Source: CAYSYY01 sp964576115 [NCBI: uncultured Gemmatimonadota bacterium] (GTDB taxonomy: Bacteria; Blakebacterota; Blakebacteria; Blakebacterales). From it: a DNA stretch of 25,833 bases. The notes below the pieces were generated by a model. That model was not told the DNA's origin, searched no databases, and was given only the letters and a program-made list of their open reading frames with translations. Positions 7,563-16,664 of this stretch are shown one piece after another. A program made the translations under genes and the position numbers. The stretch lies in NCBI GenBank assembly GCA_964576115.1, contig CAZNUA010000032.1, positions 17,157 to 42,989 of the forward strand, in the 5' to 3' direction. Every line of letters begins with the position of its first letter. Within the stretch, counting starts at the first letter, position 1.

Positions 7563-8924
7563 ATGGCAGATCGCGGCAGAGCGATTGCAACGATAGGCAA
7601 GATCCTGGCGGTCATCATCGTCCTCGGCGGGATCGCGTGGCTGGTCATCAACCGGATCAACAAGGAAAAGGCCGAAGAGGAGGCCCAGCAGGCGCCCGAG
7701 GCGGCCGCGGCGACCGATGCCGACCGGGCTGAAGCGGTGGAAGGCCTGTTCCACGGACTCGATCCGATCCCGGTCAAGGCCAGCCCGGTGGTGCTGGGGA
7801 CCCTGGTGCAGACGGTCCATGCCGAGGGCCGGGCCCAGCCCCTGCGCCAGGTCGAGGTCCAGAGCCGGGTCAACGGCGCCCTGAACCGGATCCTGGTCAA
7901 GGAGGGGGACTACGTGAGGGCCGGACAGGTCCTGGCCGAGATCGACGACACCAACTACCAGCTCGATCTGCAGGATGCCGAGGCGGCCTACCTGCGGGCC
8001 ACGGCCGACTATACGGCTCTGCTGGAGGAGCGCGACACCGTACAGCAACAGGGTCTCGAGATCGCCCAGACCTCGATGACCGAGGCCGATCTGGCCGCAG
8101 TCGAGCGCCGCTACGAGCAGGCGGTCGCCGACAGGCAGGCCGGCCGGATCACCGAAGATGACTTCCGCTTGATTGAACTGGAGTACCAGACCGCCCGGAT
8201 CCTGGCCGGCAAGGAACGGGGCAACATCATGCAGGCCTCGCTGACTCAGTCGCGGATCCGGCTCGAGAAGGCCCAGCGCGATCTGGAGAACACGAAGATC
8301 AAGGCACCCTTCGGGGGGCGGGTGGCCGACCTGGATGTCTTCGAAGGCCAGTTCCTGGGCACCGGCACGACAGTGCTGACCCTGCTCGACATGAGCCGGA
8401 TGCGGGTCAGTGTCGACGTGCTCGAATCCGAAATCGCTCCGCTGCGTCCCGACCGCAGGGCCGAGGTCAGGTTCACGGCTCTGCCCGATCAGGTCTTCGA
8501 GGGGCACGTCATTTCGGTCAACCCCATGATCAACGCCCAGACCCGGACCGGGAAGGTGGAGCTCGAGCTGGATAATCCCGAGGGCTCGATCACCACCGGT
8601 ATGTTCGCCCGGGCGCGGATCTTTTCCCGTGACATCGAGAACGTGATGATGGTGCCGCATGAGTCGATCGTGGAGCGGGATGACCGCACCCTGGTCTTTC
8701 AGGTGGTCGAATCCGAGGACGAGGAGAGCCCCGACATCGTCAAGTGGCGCTATGTCCAGCTGGCGGAATCGAACGACACCCATGTGGTCGTGCTGCCCAC
8801 CGACGATCCCCACGCGGGTGTCGCGCCCGGCATGCTGGTCTGCGTCGAGGGCCACGTGAGTCTGCAGCACGACTCGCCGGTGCGTCTGCTCGAGGTCGTG
8901 GATTCCAACGTTCTGCGTCCGTAG
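7563..8924 (+). CDS. RND efflux periplasmic adaptor (membrane fusion protein, HlyD/AcrA family)
   Basis: The adaptor links the inner-membrane RND pump to the outer-membrane channel. The 453-residue protein starts at ATG 7563 after AAAGGAG. It has one N-terminal membrane segment (about 11-29) and no lipobox, so it is anchored by a helix rather than a lipid. A charged Ala/Glu linker (34-60) precedes the lipoyl half-motifs (about 96-130 and 246-276). These bracket an alpha-helical hairpin of about 110 residues (132-243), rich in Glu, Gln, Ala and Arg, which should contact the channel tip. Beta-barrel and membrane-proximal domains follow (RTGKVELELDNPEG, GMFARARIF, VMMVPHESIVERD). It is the only adaptor for two channels and two pumps in this cassette. 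Confidence 0.93.
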   Translation: MADRGRAIATIGKILAVIIVLGGIAWLVINRINKEKAEEEAQQAPEAAAATDADRAEAVEGLFHGLDPIPVKASPVVLGTLVQTVHAEGRAQPLRQVEVQSRVNGALNRILVKEGDYVRAGQVLAEIDDTNYQLDLQDAEAAYLRATADYTALLEERDTVQQQGLEIAQTSMTEADLAAVERRYEQAVADRQAGRITEDDFRLIELEYQTARILAGKERGNIMQASLTQSRIRLEKAQRDLENTKIKAPFGGRVADLDVFEGQFLGTGTTVLTLLDMSRMRVSVDVLESEIAPLRPDRRAEVRFTALPDQVFEGHVISVNPMINAQTRTGKVELELDNPEGSITTGMFARARIFSRDIENVMMVPHESIVERDDRTLVFQVVESEDEESPDIVKWRYVQLAESNDTHVVVLPTDDPHAGVAPGMLVCVEGHVSLQHDSPVRLLEVVDSNVLRP

Positions 8925-8979
8925 CCGTGCAGAGCAGGCTTGTTCGGTCGGTCTGAAACCCGTATGAACCGGAGGCACC

Positions 8980-11900
8980 GTGCATATCTCTGAACTGTCG
9001 ATCAAGCGGCCGGTTGCCACCTCCATGTTCTACCTGGCGGTGGTCCTGCTCGGGGTGATCAGCTTCAGCCGCCTGGCGGTCGACCTCTTCCCCAGTCTGC
9101 AGTTCCCCCGGCTGGTGATCTGGACGACCTACACCAACGTCAGCCCCGAGGAAGTCGAGCACTTCATCTCCGAGCGGATCGAATCGACCATCATGCAGGT
9201 ACCGGGGATCCGCGAGGTGCACAGCGTGAGCCGGGAGGGCGTGAGCCTGGTCACCCTGGAGTTCAACTGGGACGCTGACATGGAGTACGCCATGCTCAAC
9301 GTCCGTGAGAAACTGGATATCCTGCGCCAGCAACTGCCCGATCAGGCGGGACGCCCGACCATCCTCAAGGCCGATCCCAACGCCGAACCGATCATGAGCC
9401 TGGCCGTATCGGGGCGGGGGGGCATGGCCGAGATCAAGAGCCTGGCCGAGAACGTCGTCAAACGGCGCCTGGAGCAGATCGACGGAGTCGCCCTGGCGGC
9501 CGTGACGGGGGGGAGCGACCGGCAGATCCGGGTCGAAGCCGACCGGGAACTCATCGAATCGCTCGGGATCACCCTGCGCGACATCCAGTCCGCTCTGGCG
9601 TCGGCCAATGCCGTCTCGACGGGGGGCCATATCAACCGGGGCCGCTTCCAGTGGTACCTGCGCCCGGTGGGGGATTTCCAGTCGATCGAGGACATCAAGC
9701 AGGTGGTCGTGGCCCGCCGCGGCGACCGGCTGGTGACGGTGAACGACATCGCCGAGGTCCTCGACGACTACAAGGAAGCCGACAATATCACCCACTTCAA
9801 CGGCGCCCCCTCGATCGGGATCCTGGTCCAGAAGGAGGCCGGGGCCAACACCAGCCGGGTTTCGGAAAGTGTCTATGAGGTGCTGGGCGAGCTCGAGGAA
9901 GAGTACGCCGAGATGGACATCGCCGTGGCCTTCGATCAGGCGGTGTTCGTCAACGATTCGATCTCCAACGTCATCTGGTCGATCATCGTCGGGGGGATCT
10001 TCGCCTTCCTGATCCTGTTCTTCTTCCTGCACGACATCCGCAACCCGGTCAATATCGGAATGTCCATTCCCATTTCGATCATCGCCACCTTTGCGCTGCT
10101 CTACTTCTCGGGCATCACCCTGAACATGATGAGCCTGGGGGGGCTGGCCCTCGGGGTGGGCCTTCTGGTGGACAACTCGATCGTGGTCCTGGAGAACATC
10201 TTCCGGCACCGGGAGATGGGTGAGGACCGTTTCGAAGCCGCCGGAAAGGGAGCCCGCGAGGTGGCCATGGCGGTCACCGCCTCGACCTTTACGACCATCA
10301 GCGTCTTTCTCCCCATCGTCTTCGTTGAGGGGGTGGCCGGTCAGCTCTTCCGCGATCAGGCCCTCACGGTCGCCTTCAGCCTGCTCTGCTCGCTGATCGT
10401 CTCGCTGACCCTGCTGCCGATGCTGGCCAGCCGGTTCCTGCATCTGGATTCCTTCGTCGAAGCCAAGCAGAACGGCGACCGTGACCGTGCCGAGGCCCGG
10501 CGGTCCGAGGCGGCGGAGCATGAAGCGGCCGCGGTACCCGAACCGGTCGTCCCGGTCGGGGAGCGGCGCGGTTTCTTCTACACCCTCTGGCGGGTGGGCT
10601 CGTGGCCGGTCCGGGTGCTCCTGTGGCGTTTTCTGCTGCGACCGGTCTGGCGATTCTTCCTGCGTCCGCTCCTGGAGGGTTTCCTCTGGCTCCTGCGGCT
10701 CCTCGGACGCATGATCATCTCGGTCCTGGGGGGGCTTGTTGCCCTGATGGGCCGACTCACGGCCCCTCTGTTCAGTGGCTTTGACAGGGGCTTTACCCGA
10801 TTCGCGCATTTCTACCACAACACCCTGGAATGGTCGCTCGACAACCGCGGCCGGGTCATGCTGATCGTGACGGTTGCAATCGCCCTGGCGGTCTGGGTCG
10901 GTTTCGGCCTGGACAAGCGGCTGATACCGGAAGTTGACCAGGGCGAGTTCTCGATCGACATCGTCATGCCGGCGGGCACCAACCTGGCTACCACCACCGA
11001 TGCCGCCGCCCGACTCGAGGAGTGGCTGATCGAGATGCCCGAGGTGGAGCACGTCTTTCTCAACGCCGGCCTGGTGCGCAGCGAGAGCGCCCTGGGCAGC
11101 CAGGAATCGGATATCAATACCGCCACCCTGCGGGTGCTCCTGCACCGTCGCCGCCACCGCTCCACGGCCGAGGTCATCGAAGAGATGCGGCTGAAGGGCC
11201 GCGACGTGCTGGGTGCGGAACTGACCTTCAACGCCGGCGAAACGACCTTCTCGGAGATCCTGGGTACCAGCCAGGCCGATCTGGCCGTGAAGGTGCGCGG
11301 CCAGCGTCTGGACACCCTGCAGGCGATCGCCACCGGGGTCGAGACCCAGCTGGTGAACGTGACCGGCCTGGCCGACATCCACACCGATTTCGCCGTCGGC
11401 AAGCCCGAGATCCGTTTGAGCGTGCGCCACCGGGTCATCGAACAGTACGGCCTGGCGGTCAATTCGGTGGTCAGTCTGGTGGCGGCCACGATCAAGGGCG
11501 AGATAGCAACCGACTTCCAGGACTTCGACCGCAAGGTCGAGATCCTGGTTCGCGAGGAGCAGGCGCGCGAGAGGACCCTGGACGAGATTCTCGACATGGG
11601 CGTCCCGGTGCGTCTCCCGGGCGCTGATGAATTCCGGGTTCCCCTGCGCGAGCTGGTCGACTGGCGCTATACCACCGGTCCCAATGAGGTCCGGCGAGAA
11701 TCCCAGAACCGCCAGATCACGGTCTACGCCAGTGTCGAGGGGCGCCGGCTGGACGACGCCATTCTCGAGGTGGAGCGCCTGATGATCGGCCGCGAGCTGC
11801 CCGAAGGCTACGAGATCGTGGTCGGGGGGGTGAACGAGGAGATGCGGCGCTCCTTCCGCAGCCTCTTCTTCGCCCTGGGGCTGGCCATTTTGCTGGTCTA

Positions 11901-12417
11901 CATGATCCTGGCGGCCCAGTTCGAGAGTGCCGTGCACCCCTTCACGATCATGGTCACGGTACCGCTGGCGGCGGTGGGGGTTGTGCTGGGTCTCGAGGTC
12001 TTCGGCATGGGCATCAACATCATGAGCCTGGTCGGTTTCGTGGTCCTGACCGGGATCGTGGTGAACGACGCCATCATCAAGGTCGACTTCATCAACCAGA
12101 TCAGGGCCACCGGGGTGCCCCTGCGACGGGCCATCGTCGAGGCCGGACACTACCGGCTGCGTCCGATCATCATGACCACCGTGACAACCATCATGGGCCT
12201 GACCCCGATGGCGATCGGGATCGGAGCCGGCTCGGAGCTGCGCAGCCCGCTGGCGATCGCCGTGATCGGTGGGGAGTTCTCGGCCACCGGCTTGACCCTG
12301 ATCGTCATCCCGGTGGTCTACTCGCTGATGGAACACCTGCGCGGAAACAAGCTGGGCGATCGTTCGACCTCCTTCGATCCCGTGGTGCACGGCCATCACC
12401 AGGAGGTGCGGCTGTGA
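8980..12417 (+). CDS. RND efflux transporter permease, first of tandem pair
   Basis: This is an inner-membrane proton-driven RND pump of the AcrB/HAE1-like group. The start is GTG 8980, just after GGAGGCACC. The 1145 residues show the usual two-fold layout: TM1 (about 12-33), a large periplasmic loop, TM2-TM6 (about 332-482), TM7 (about 625-643), a second periplasmic loop and TM8-TM12 at the C-terminus. The TM4 motif GLLVDNSIVVLEN has D398 followed by N399 where AcrB has Asp-Asp. TM10 reads VNDAIIKVDF (1028-1037), with D1030 and K1034 inside the membrane. An unusual segment of roughly 110 residues (488-600), first charged then Trp/Arg/Leu-rich, sits in the cytoplasmic loop between TM6 and TM7. 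It overlaps the second pump gene by 4 bases. Substrate is unknown. Confidence 0.93.
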   Translation: MHISELSIKRPVATSMFYLAVVLLGVISFSRLAVDLFPSLQFPRLVIWTTYTNVSPEEVEHFISERIESTIMQVPGIREVHSVSREGVSLVTLEFNWDADMEYAMLNVREKLDILRQQLPDQAGRPTILKADPNAEPIMSLAVSGRGGMAEIKSLAENVVKRRLEQIDGVALAAVTGGSDRQIRVEADRELIESLGITLRDIQSALASANAVSTGGHINRGRFQWYLRPVGDFQSIEDIKQVVVARRGDRLVTVNDIAEVLDDYKEADNITHFNGAPSIGILVQKEAGANTSRVSESVYEVLGELEEEYAEMDIAVAFDQAVFVNDSISNVIWSIIVGGIFAFLILFFFLHDIRNPVNIGMSIPISIIATFALLYFSGITLNMMSLGGLALGVGLLVDNSIVVLENIFRHREMGEDRFEAAGKGAREVAMAVTASTFTTISVFLPIVFVEGVAGQLFRDQALTVAFSLLCSLIVSLTLLPMLASRFLHLDSFVEAKQNGDRDRAEARRSEAAEHEAAAVPEPVVPVGERRGFFYTLWRVGSWPVRVLLWRFLLRPVWRFFLRPLLEGFLWLLRLLGRMIISVLGGLVALMGRLTAPLFSGFDRGFTRFAHFYHNTLEWSLDNRGRVMLIVTVAIALAVWVGFGLDKRLIPEVDQGEFSIDIVMPAGTNLATTTDAAARLEEWLIEMPEVEHVFLNAGLVRSESALGSQESDINTATLRVLLHRRRHRSTAEVIEEMRLKGRDVLGAELTFNAGETTFSEILGTSQADLAVKVRGQRLDTLQAIATGVETQLVNVTGLADIHTDFAVGKPEIRLSVRHRVIEQYGLAVNSVVSLVAATIKGEIATDFQDFDRKVEILVREEQARERTLDEILDMGVPVRLPGADEFRVPLRELVDWRYTTGPNEVRRESQNRQITVYASVEGRRLDDAILEVERLMIGRELPEGYEIVVGGVNEEMRRSFRSLFFALGLAILLVYMILAAQFESAVHPFTIMVTVPLAAVGVVLGLEVFGMGINIMSLVGFVVLTGIVVNDAIIKVDFINQIRATGVPLRRAIVEAGHYRLRPIIMTTVTTIMGLTPMAIGIGAGSELRSPLAIAVIGGEFSATGLTLIVIPVVYSLMEHLRGNKLGDRSTSFDPVVHGHHQEVRL

Positions 12418-15400
12418 AAGGCTCTCCTCTCACCGATACCTGTCTCAAACGGCCGGTCATGACCACCATGATCTTCACCGCCCTGGTGGCGGTGGGGGTG
12501 GCCAGCCTGATCCAGATTCCTTTGGAAACCTATCCCGAGCTGCAGATTCCCCGCCTCAACATCAGTGGCAGCTGGTCCAACGCCAGCACCGAGGCGGTCG
12601 AGGCCTTCGTCACCGCGCCGCTCGAAGCCGAGGCCAGTACCCTGCGGGGGATCGAAGAGGTTTCGAGCACGTCGCGGCGGGGAATATGTACAGTCACCCT
12701 CGAATTCGCGCCCGATACCGACATGGACTTCACCCGGCTGGAGCTGAACGAGAAGATCTCCCGGCTCAGGGAGGATCTGCCCCAGAACGTCCATGTCTCG
12801 GTGCAACCCTACCGCCCGCCGCAGGTGCAGAGCCAGACCGAGTTCCTGCTCCGGTATACCTACTTCGGACAGTACTCGGTCAACGAGCTGCAGCACTACG
12901 CCGAGGAACTGCTCGAGGCTCCCCTGAGCGTGGTCAGCGGTGTGGCGGGGGTGACGGTGAGGGGGGGTGAACAACGCCAGCTCAAGGTCATCCTGGACGA
13001 GAGCATCGTCGAATCGCTGGGGCTGGAGCCCCGCTGGGTTTCGATGCAGATCGGCCGGATCGACAACATCGTCGAGACGGTGGGTACGGTCTACCAGACC
13101 GACAAGCAGTTCAACCTGGTGGTCAGAGACGACTTCGATGACCTCGAGACCCTGCGCGATGTGACCATCGCCCGGCTGGGAGACCGCTGGATCAAACTGG
13201 GCGAGATCGCCCGGATCATGGACGGCTACCATGAGCCCCAGAGCTATGATCGACTCAATGGGGTGGCCCGGGTTTCGGTCACGATCGATGCCGTCTCGGG
13301 CTCGAACATCATCGAGGTGGCCGACCGGACCAAGGACCGGATCTCCGAACTCGAAGCCGACCTGCCCGAGGGGAGCAATCTCATCCTCGAGGCCGATGCC
13401 AGCGAGACCATCCGCAACGAACTGGGCAACCTGCGCTTCCGCTCGATCATCATCATCTTTCTGATCTTCGCCGTGCTGCTGATGTTCCTGCGCGGCTTCG
13501 CCAATCCGCTCATCATCCTCTCTTCGATAGCCACCAGCGTGCTGCTCACCATCAGCATCTTCTACTTCACCGGCGGCTCGCTGAACATGATGACCCTGGC
13601 GGGGCTGGCCATGGGCATGGGGATGATGGTCGACAACTCGATCGTGGTGCTGGACAACATTCACCGCCACCGCGAGCGGGGCAGCGGCCGGCTGGCCGCA
13701 GCCAGCGTGGGCACGGCCCGCATGATGCTGCCCATCCTGGCCGGGACGGCCACGACCATCGTCGTCTTCCTGCCTTTCCTCTATCTGCAGGGCGATCTGC
13801 GGGTGCTCTACGTGCCCTTCGCCCTGGCGGTAGTGGTGAGCCTGGCCTGCTCGCTGCTGGTTTCCTTCACTCTCATCCCCAGTCTGGCCGCAAAAGTCAT
13901 TGGTCCGGCCAAGAAGTCCAACGGCCGTTTTTCAGGCAAAGCCGCCGGTCGGGTGAAAAACAATGATCCCGTGGATCCCTGGGCCCTCGGCGAACTGGAA
14001 CGCGAGGAAGCCGAAGCGACGGCGGCCGGAGGCGAAGAGGCCGGAGCCGAACACGTCCTGAAGATCGGCGACAACCTCTACCAGCGGATCCTGCGCTGGA
14101 TGCTCCACTACCGTCTCTGGATGATCCTGGCTGTTCTAGTCGTCGGTTTCTTCAGTTTCAAGGCCTTCGACAAATATGTCACCAAGGGTCGCATCTGGGG
14201 CTCTTACGGCAGCGGCCAGCGCGAAACGTTGGGAGTCACCATCAGCGCTCCCACCGGATCCGATCTCGACGTCATGTCCGACCTGGTCGGACAGTTCGAG
14301 TCCAAACTGCGCCCCCTCTATCTGGCCGGGCAGATCGAGAAATTCACCACCAGCGTCTCGGCCGAACACGCCTCTCTGCGGATCACCTTCCCCGAGGCGA
14401 TCGAACGCCAGGGCCTGCCCTATCTGGTCAAGGATCAGCTCTCCGTTTTCTCCAGTCTCATGGGCGGAGTGCGCATCTCGGTCAGCGGCTTCGGCGATTA
14501 CTTTTCCACCGGCGGTTTCGGCGGGGTGTCCTATTCGAGCCGGATCGCCCTGCTGGGCTATAACTATCTGCGCCTCAAGGAACTGGCTGAAGAACTGGGT
14601 CAGCGCCTGTTGCGCAACGCCCGCATCCGGGACGTCGACACCAACTACGGCCGTTGGTACGGCAGCGGGCGCGAGAAGCAGATCGTGGTGCGTTTCGACC
14701 GCGACGCTCTGGCCGACTACGGTCTGACGGCGCAGGATATGGTTTCATTCGTGGGGCAGTACATCAGTGGCACAGCCGGGGGCTCCGTTACCTACCGAGG
14801 CGAGGAAGTGCCATTCCTGGTCAAGGTCGAGGGATTCGAGAGCCGCGACATCGTCGAGCTGGAGAACGCCCTGATCCGGACCATGGACGGCACGCACGTG
14901 CGGATGCGCGACCTGGCCACGATCAGCGTCGAACGGGTGATGGAGATCATCGAGCGCAAGGACCAGCAGTACACCCGCACGATCGCCTACGAGTTCCGGG
15001 GACCATACCGGATGGGGGAGCGGGTCCGGGACGAGATCATGGAGGCCACCATCCTGCCCAACGGCTACGAGTTCGACGAGCAGGAACGCTACTGGCAATC
15101 CGAGGAGGAGAAACGCCAGCTCTACCTGGTGCTCGGGTTCGCCATCCTGCTGGTGTACATGCTCACCTCCTCGCTCTACGAATCCTTCTTCCACCCCCTG
15201 ACCATCATTCTGACGGTTCCCTTCGCCATGATCGGGGTCTTTCTGGGCTACTTCATCTTCGACAAGGGCTTCGATCAGTCGGCCCAGGTGGGGGTGATCC
15301 TGATGGGCGGCATTGTGGTCAACAACTCGATCATCCTGGTCGACCATATCAACGCCCTGCGCAAGTTCCTGCCGAGACGGGACGCGGTGGTGCGCGCCGC

Positions 15401-15734
15401 CCGCGAGCGGGCCCGCCCGATTCTGATGACTACCTTTACGACCGTGATCGGGCTTCTTCCCCTGGTGGTGCTGGCCCGCGAGGGACAGGACATGTGGTTC
15501 ACCCTGGCCTTCACGATCTGCGTCGCCCTGCCGGTGGCCACCTTCTTCACCCTGACCTTCATCCCGATCATATACGAACTGATGGACGGTCTGCAGAATC
15601 GCGCCCGCCGCGGGATCGGGGCGGCGATCCTGAAAGTACAGAGCCGGCGGGGGGATTCCCCGGCCGGTCGAGTTGCCGGTCAATCAGCCCCCGGAACGGC
15701 CGCCCTGGCGGAGGATTCATCACCGCCGGGCTGA
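12414..15734 (+). CDS. RND efflux transporter permease, second of tandem pair
   Basis: This is a second RND pump, 1106 residues, divergent from the first. The start is GTG 12414, overlapping the upstream stop as GTGA and preceded by AGGAGG at 12401-12406. TM1 (about 13-34) is followed by the periplasmic porter region, TM2-TM6, and a cytoplasmic loop rich in Lys, then Glu and Ala (about 500-550). TM4 carries MMVDNSIVVLDN with D407 and N408. TM10 has VVNNSIILVDH (968-978), so the acidic/basic pair seen in pump 1 is absent. The second periplasmic loop holds a Gly/Tyr/Ser-rich stretch (about 690-715, GFGDYFSTGGFGG). The tandem arrangement and translational coupling suggest a hetero-oligomer with pump 1, as in MdtB-MdtC, though independent homotrimers remain possible. 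Confidence 0.92.
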   Translation: MKGSPLTDTCLKRPVMTTMIFTALVAVGVASLIQIPLETYPELQIPRLNISGSWSNASTEAVEAFVTAPLEAEASTLRGIEEVSSTSRRGICTVTLEFAPDTDMDFTRLELNEKISRLREDLPQNVHVSVQPYRPPQVQSQTEFLLRYTYFGQYSVNELQHYAEELLEAPLSVVSGVAGVTVRGGEQRQLKVILDESIVESLGLEPRWVSMQIGRIDNIVETVGTVYQTDKQFNLVVRDDFDDLETLRDVTIARLGDRWIKLGEIARIMDGYHEPQSYDRLNGVARVSVTIDAVSGSNIIEVADRTKDRISELEADLPEGSNLILEADASETIRNELGNLRFRSIIIIFLIFAVLLMFLRGFANPLIILSSIATSVLLTISIFYFTGGSLNMMTLAGLAMGMGMMVDNSIVVLDNIHRHRERGSGRLAAASVGTARMMLPILAGTATTIVVFLPFLYLQGDLRVLYVPFALAVVVSLACSLLVSFTLIPSLAAKVIGPAKKSNGRFSGKAAGRVKNNDPVDPWALGELEREEAEATAAGGEEAGAEHVLKIGDNLYQRILRWMLHYRLWMILAVLVVGFFSFKAFDKYVTKGRIWGSYGSGQRETLGVTISAPTGSDLDVMSDLVGQFESKLRPLYLAGQIEKFTTSVSAEHASLRITFPEAIERQGLPYLVKDQLSVFSSLMGGVRISVSGFGDYFSTGGFGGVSYSSRIALLGYNYLRLKELAEELGQRLLRNARIRDVDTNYGRWYGSGREKQIVVRFDRDALADYGLTAQDMVSFVGQYISGTAGGSVTYRGEEVPFLVKVEGFESRDIVELENALIRTMDGTHVRMRDLATISVERVMEIIERKDQQYTRTIAYEFRGPYRMGERVRDEIMEATILPNGYEFDEQERYWQSEEEKRQLYLVLGFAILLVYMLTSSLYESFFHPLTIILTVPFAMIGVFLGYFIFDKGFDQSAQVGVILMGGIVVNNSIILVDHINALRKFLPRRDAVVRAARERARPILMTTFTTVIGLLPLVVLAREGQDMWFTLAFTICVALPVATFFTLTFIPIIYELMDGLQNRARRGIGAAILKVQSRRGDSPAGRVAGQSAPGTAALAEDSSPPG

Positions 15735-15813
15735 GCCTGTCGGGACACCGGACGGGACTCTTCCGGATGGGGTGGACCATACCCGGTCTCACCTGTCTCC
15801 GAGTATCATTTGC

Positions 15814-15844
15814 TTGCGGTGCGGCAGCCGGACCGTACCATAAT
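15814..15844 (+). promoter_or_regulatory. Weak candidate promoter upstream of the OmpH-like gene
   Basis: The 217-base gap after the second pump contains TTGCGG (15814-15819) with TACCAT 16 bases on, or CATAAT 19 bases on. The AT-rich TACCATAATAC stands out from its GC-rich surroundings. Neither pairing is ideal, so this is a suggestion only that a new transcription unit begins here. Confidence 0.25.
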
Positions 15845-15951
15845 ACACCGCGTTGCGCCGTCGACGGTGCAGCGGATCCGTCAGTCGGCGGCCCTGCACG
15901 AGATCCGGAACGGCAGACAGGTATATCACCCCGAGCAGGAGAGGTGCTTCC

Positions 15952-16623
15952 GTGAGAAGACCGTACCCCGCCGCGTGGAGGCTTTACGGCACGGCTGCGC
16001 TGGTCGCGCTCGTCGCCGGTGCCCTGGCCGGACGTCAGGTGCGTCCGGTGCCGTCAGTCCGGGCCGAAGGCGTACTCTGGATGAATCCGGCTCTGGCCGG
16101 GCAGGGGGCCGATCTGGCAGCCGGGCAGGGGGTCGAGCAGGAACTGGCTCCCGGCGCCAAACCGCTCAAGGTCGGTTTCATCCGCTCCGAACTGATCCTG
16201 CAGCTGCACCCGCAGGTGCCCGAGATACGCACCGCCTACGAGCGGCAGATCAGGGAGTGGCAGAACCGGCAGCAGGAAATGCAGAACCGCATCGAGACCC
16301 TGCAGACAGAACTGCGCACCCAGCAGCTCACGATCAACGGGCGCCGAACCCGCGAAACCGAACTGGCACAGCTGCTGGAGGACGTGCAGACCTTCCAGGC
16401 CGAAGTGTGGTCACCGGGTGGGCGGGCCGAGCAGAAAGAAGCCGAACTGATGCAGCCGATCTTCGACGCCGTGGATCAGGTCATCAGCTCCATCGCCGAG
16501 GGAGAACGTTACGATCTGATCTTCGACGGCTCGGCAGGCGGACTGCTGTTCGGGCACATCGAACTCGACCTGACCCGTATCGTCCTGGAACGGTTGGGAA
16601 TCGAACCACCGTCGGAAGAATAA
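15952..16623 (+). CDS. OmpH/Skp-like periplasmic protein
   Basis: This resembles the OmpH (Skp) family, periplasmic chaperones for outer-membrane proteins, though function is inferred from family likeness. The start is GTG 15952, 7 bases after AGGAGAGG; the longer open frame to 15853 adds a basic stretch before the signal sequence and is rejected. The 223-residue product has an N-terminal hydrophobic segment (about 12-27) after basic residues. It continues with a linker, the first core strand LKVGFIRSELILQ (72-84), a coiled coil (about 92-170) rich in Gln, Glu and Arg, and the closing core YDLIFDGSAGGLLFGH with LDLTRIVLERLG. These are the family's characteristic ends. It does not sit beside bamA or lpxD, where such genes often lie. 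Confidence 0.75.
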   Translation: MRRPYPAAWRLYGTAALVALVAGALAGRQVRPVPSVRAEGVLWMNPALAGQGADLAAGQGVEQELAPGAKPLKVGFIRSELILQLHPQVPEIRTAYERQIREWQNRQQEMQNRIETLQTELRTQQLTINGRRTRETELAQLLEDVQTFQAEVWSPGGRAEQKEAELMQPIFDAVDQVISSIAEGERYDLIFDGSAGGLLFGHIELDLTRIVLERLGIEPPSEE

Positions 16624-16664
16624 GAATTGAAGAGGAATATGAGATCTGAACGGGAGTTGACTTC

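Noticed and set aside
8740-12399. A very long minus-strand open frame (about 1219 codons) opposite the first RND pump
   Set aside because: It is rich in His, Asp, Gln and Gly with no domain pattern, mirrors the codon structure of the plus-strand pump, and has no ribosome site. It is an antisense shadow common in high-GC genes.
15748-15766. CCGGA/TCCGG hairpin after the second RND pump as a terminator
   Set aside because: Only a 5-base stem with a 9-base loop, not followed by a T-run.
15810-16649. A 279-codon frame overlapping the OmpH-like gene in another frame
   Set aside because: It is Arg/Gly/Ala-rich without structure. The competing frame has a signal sequence, coiled coil and OmpH end motifs.
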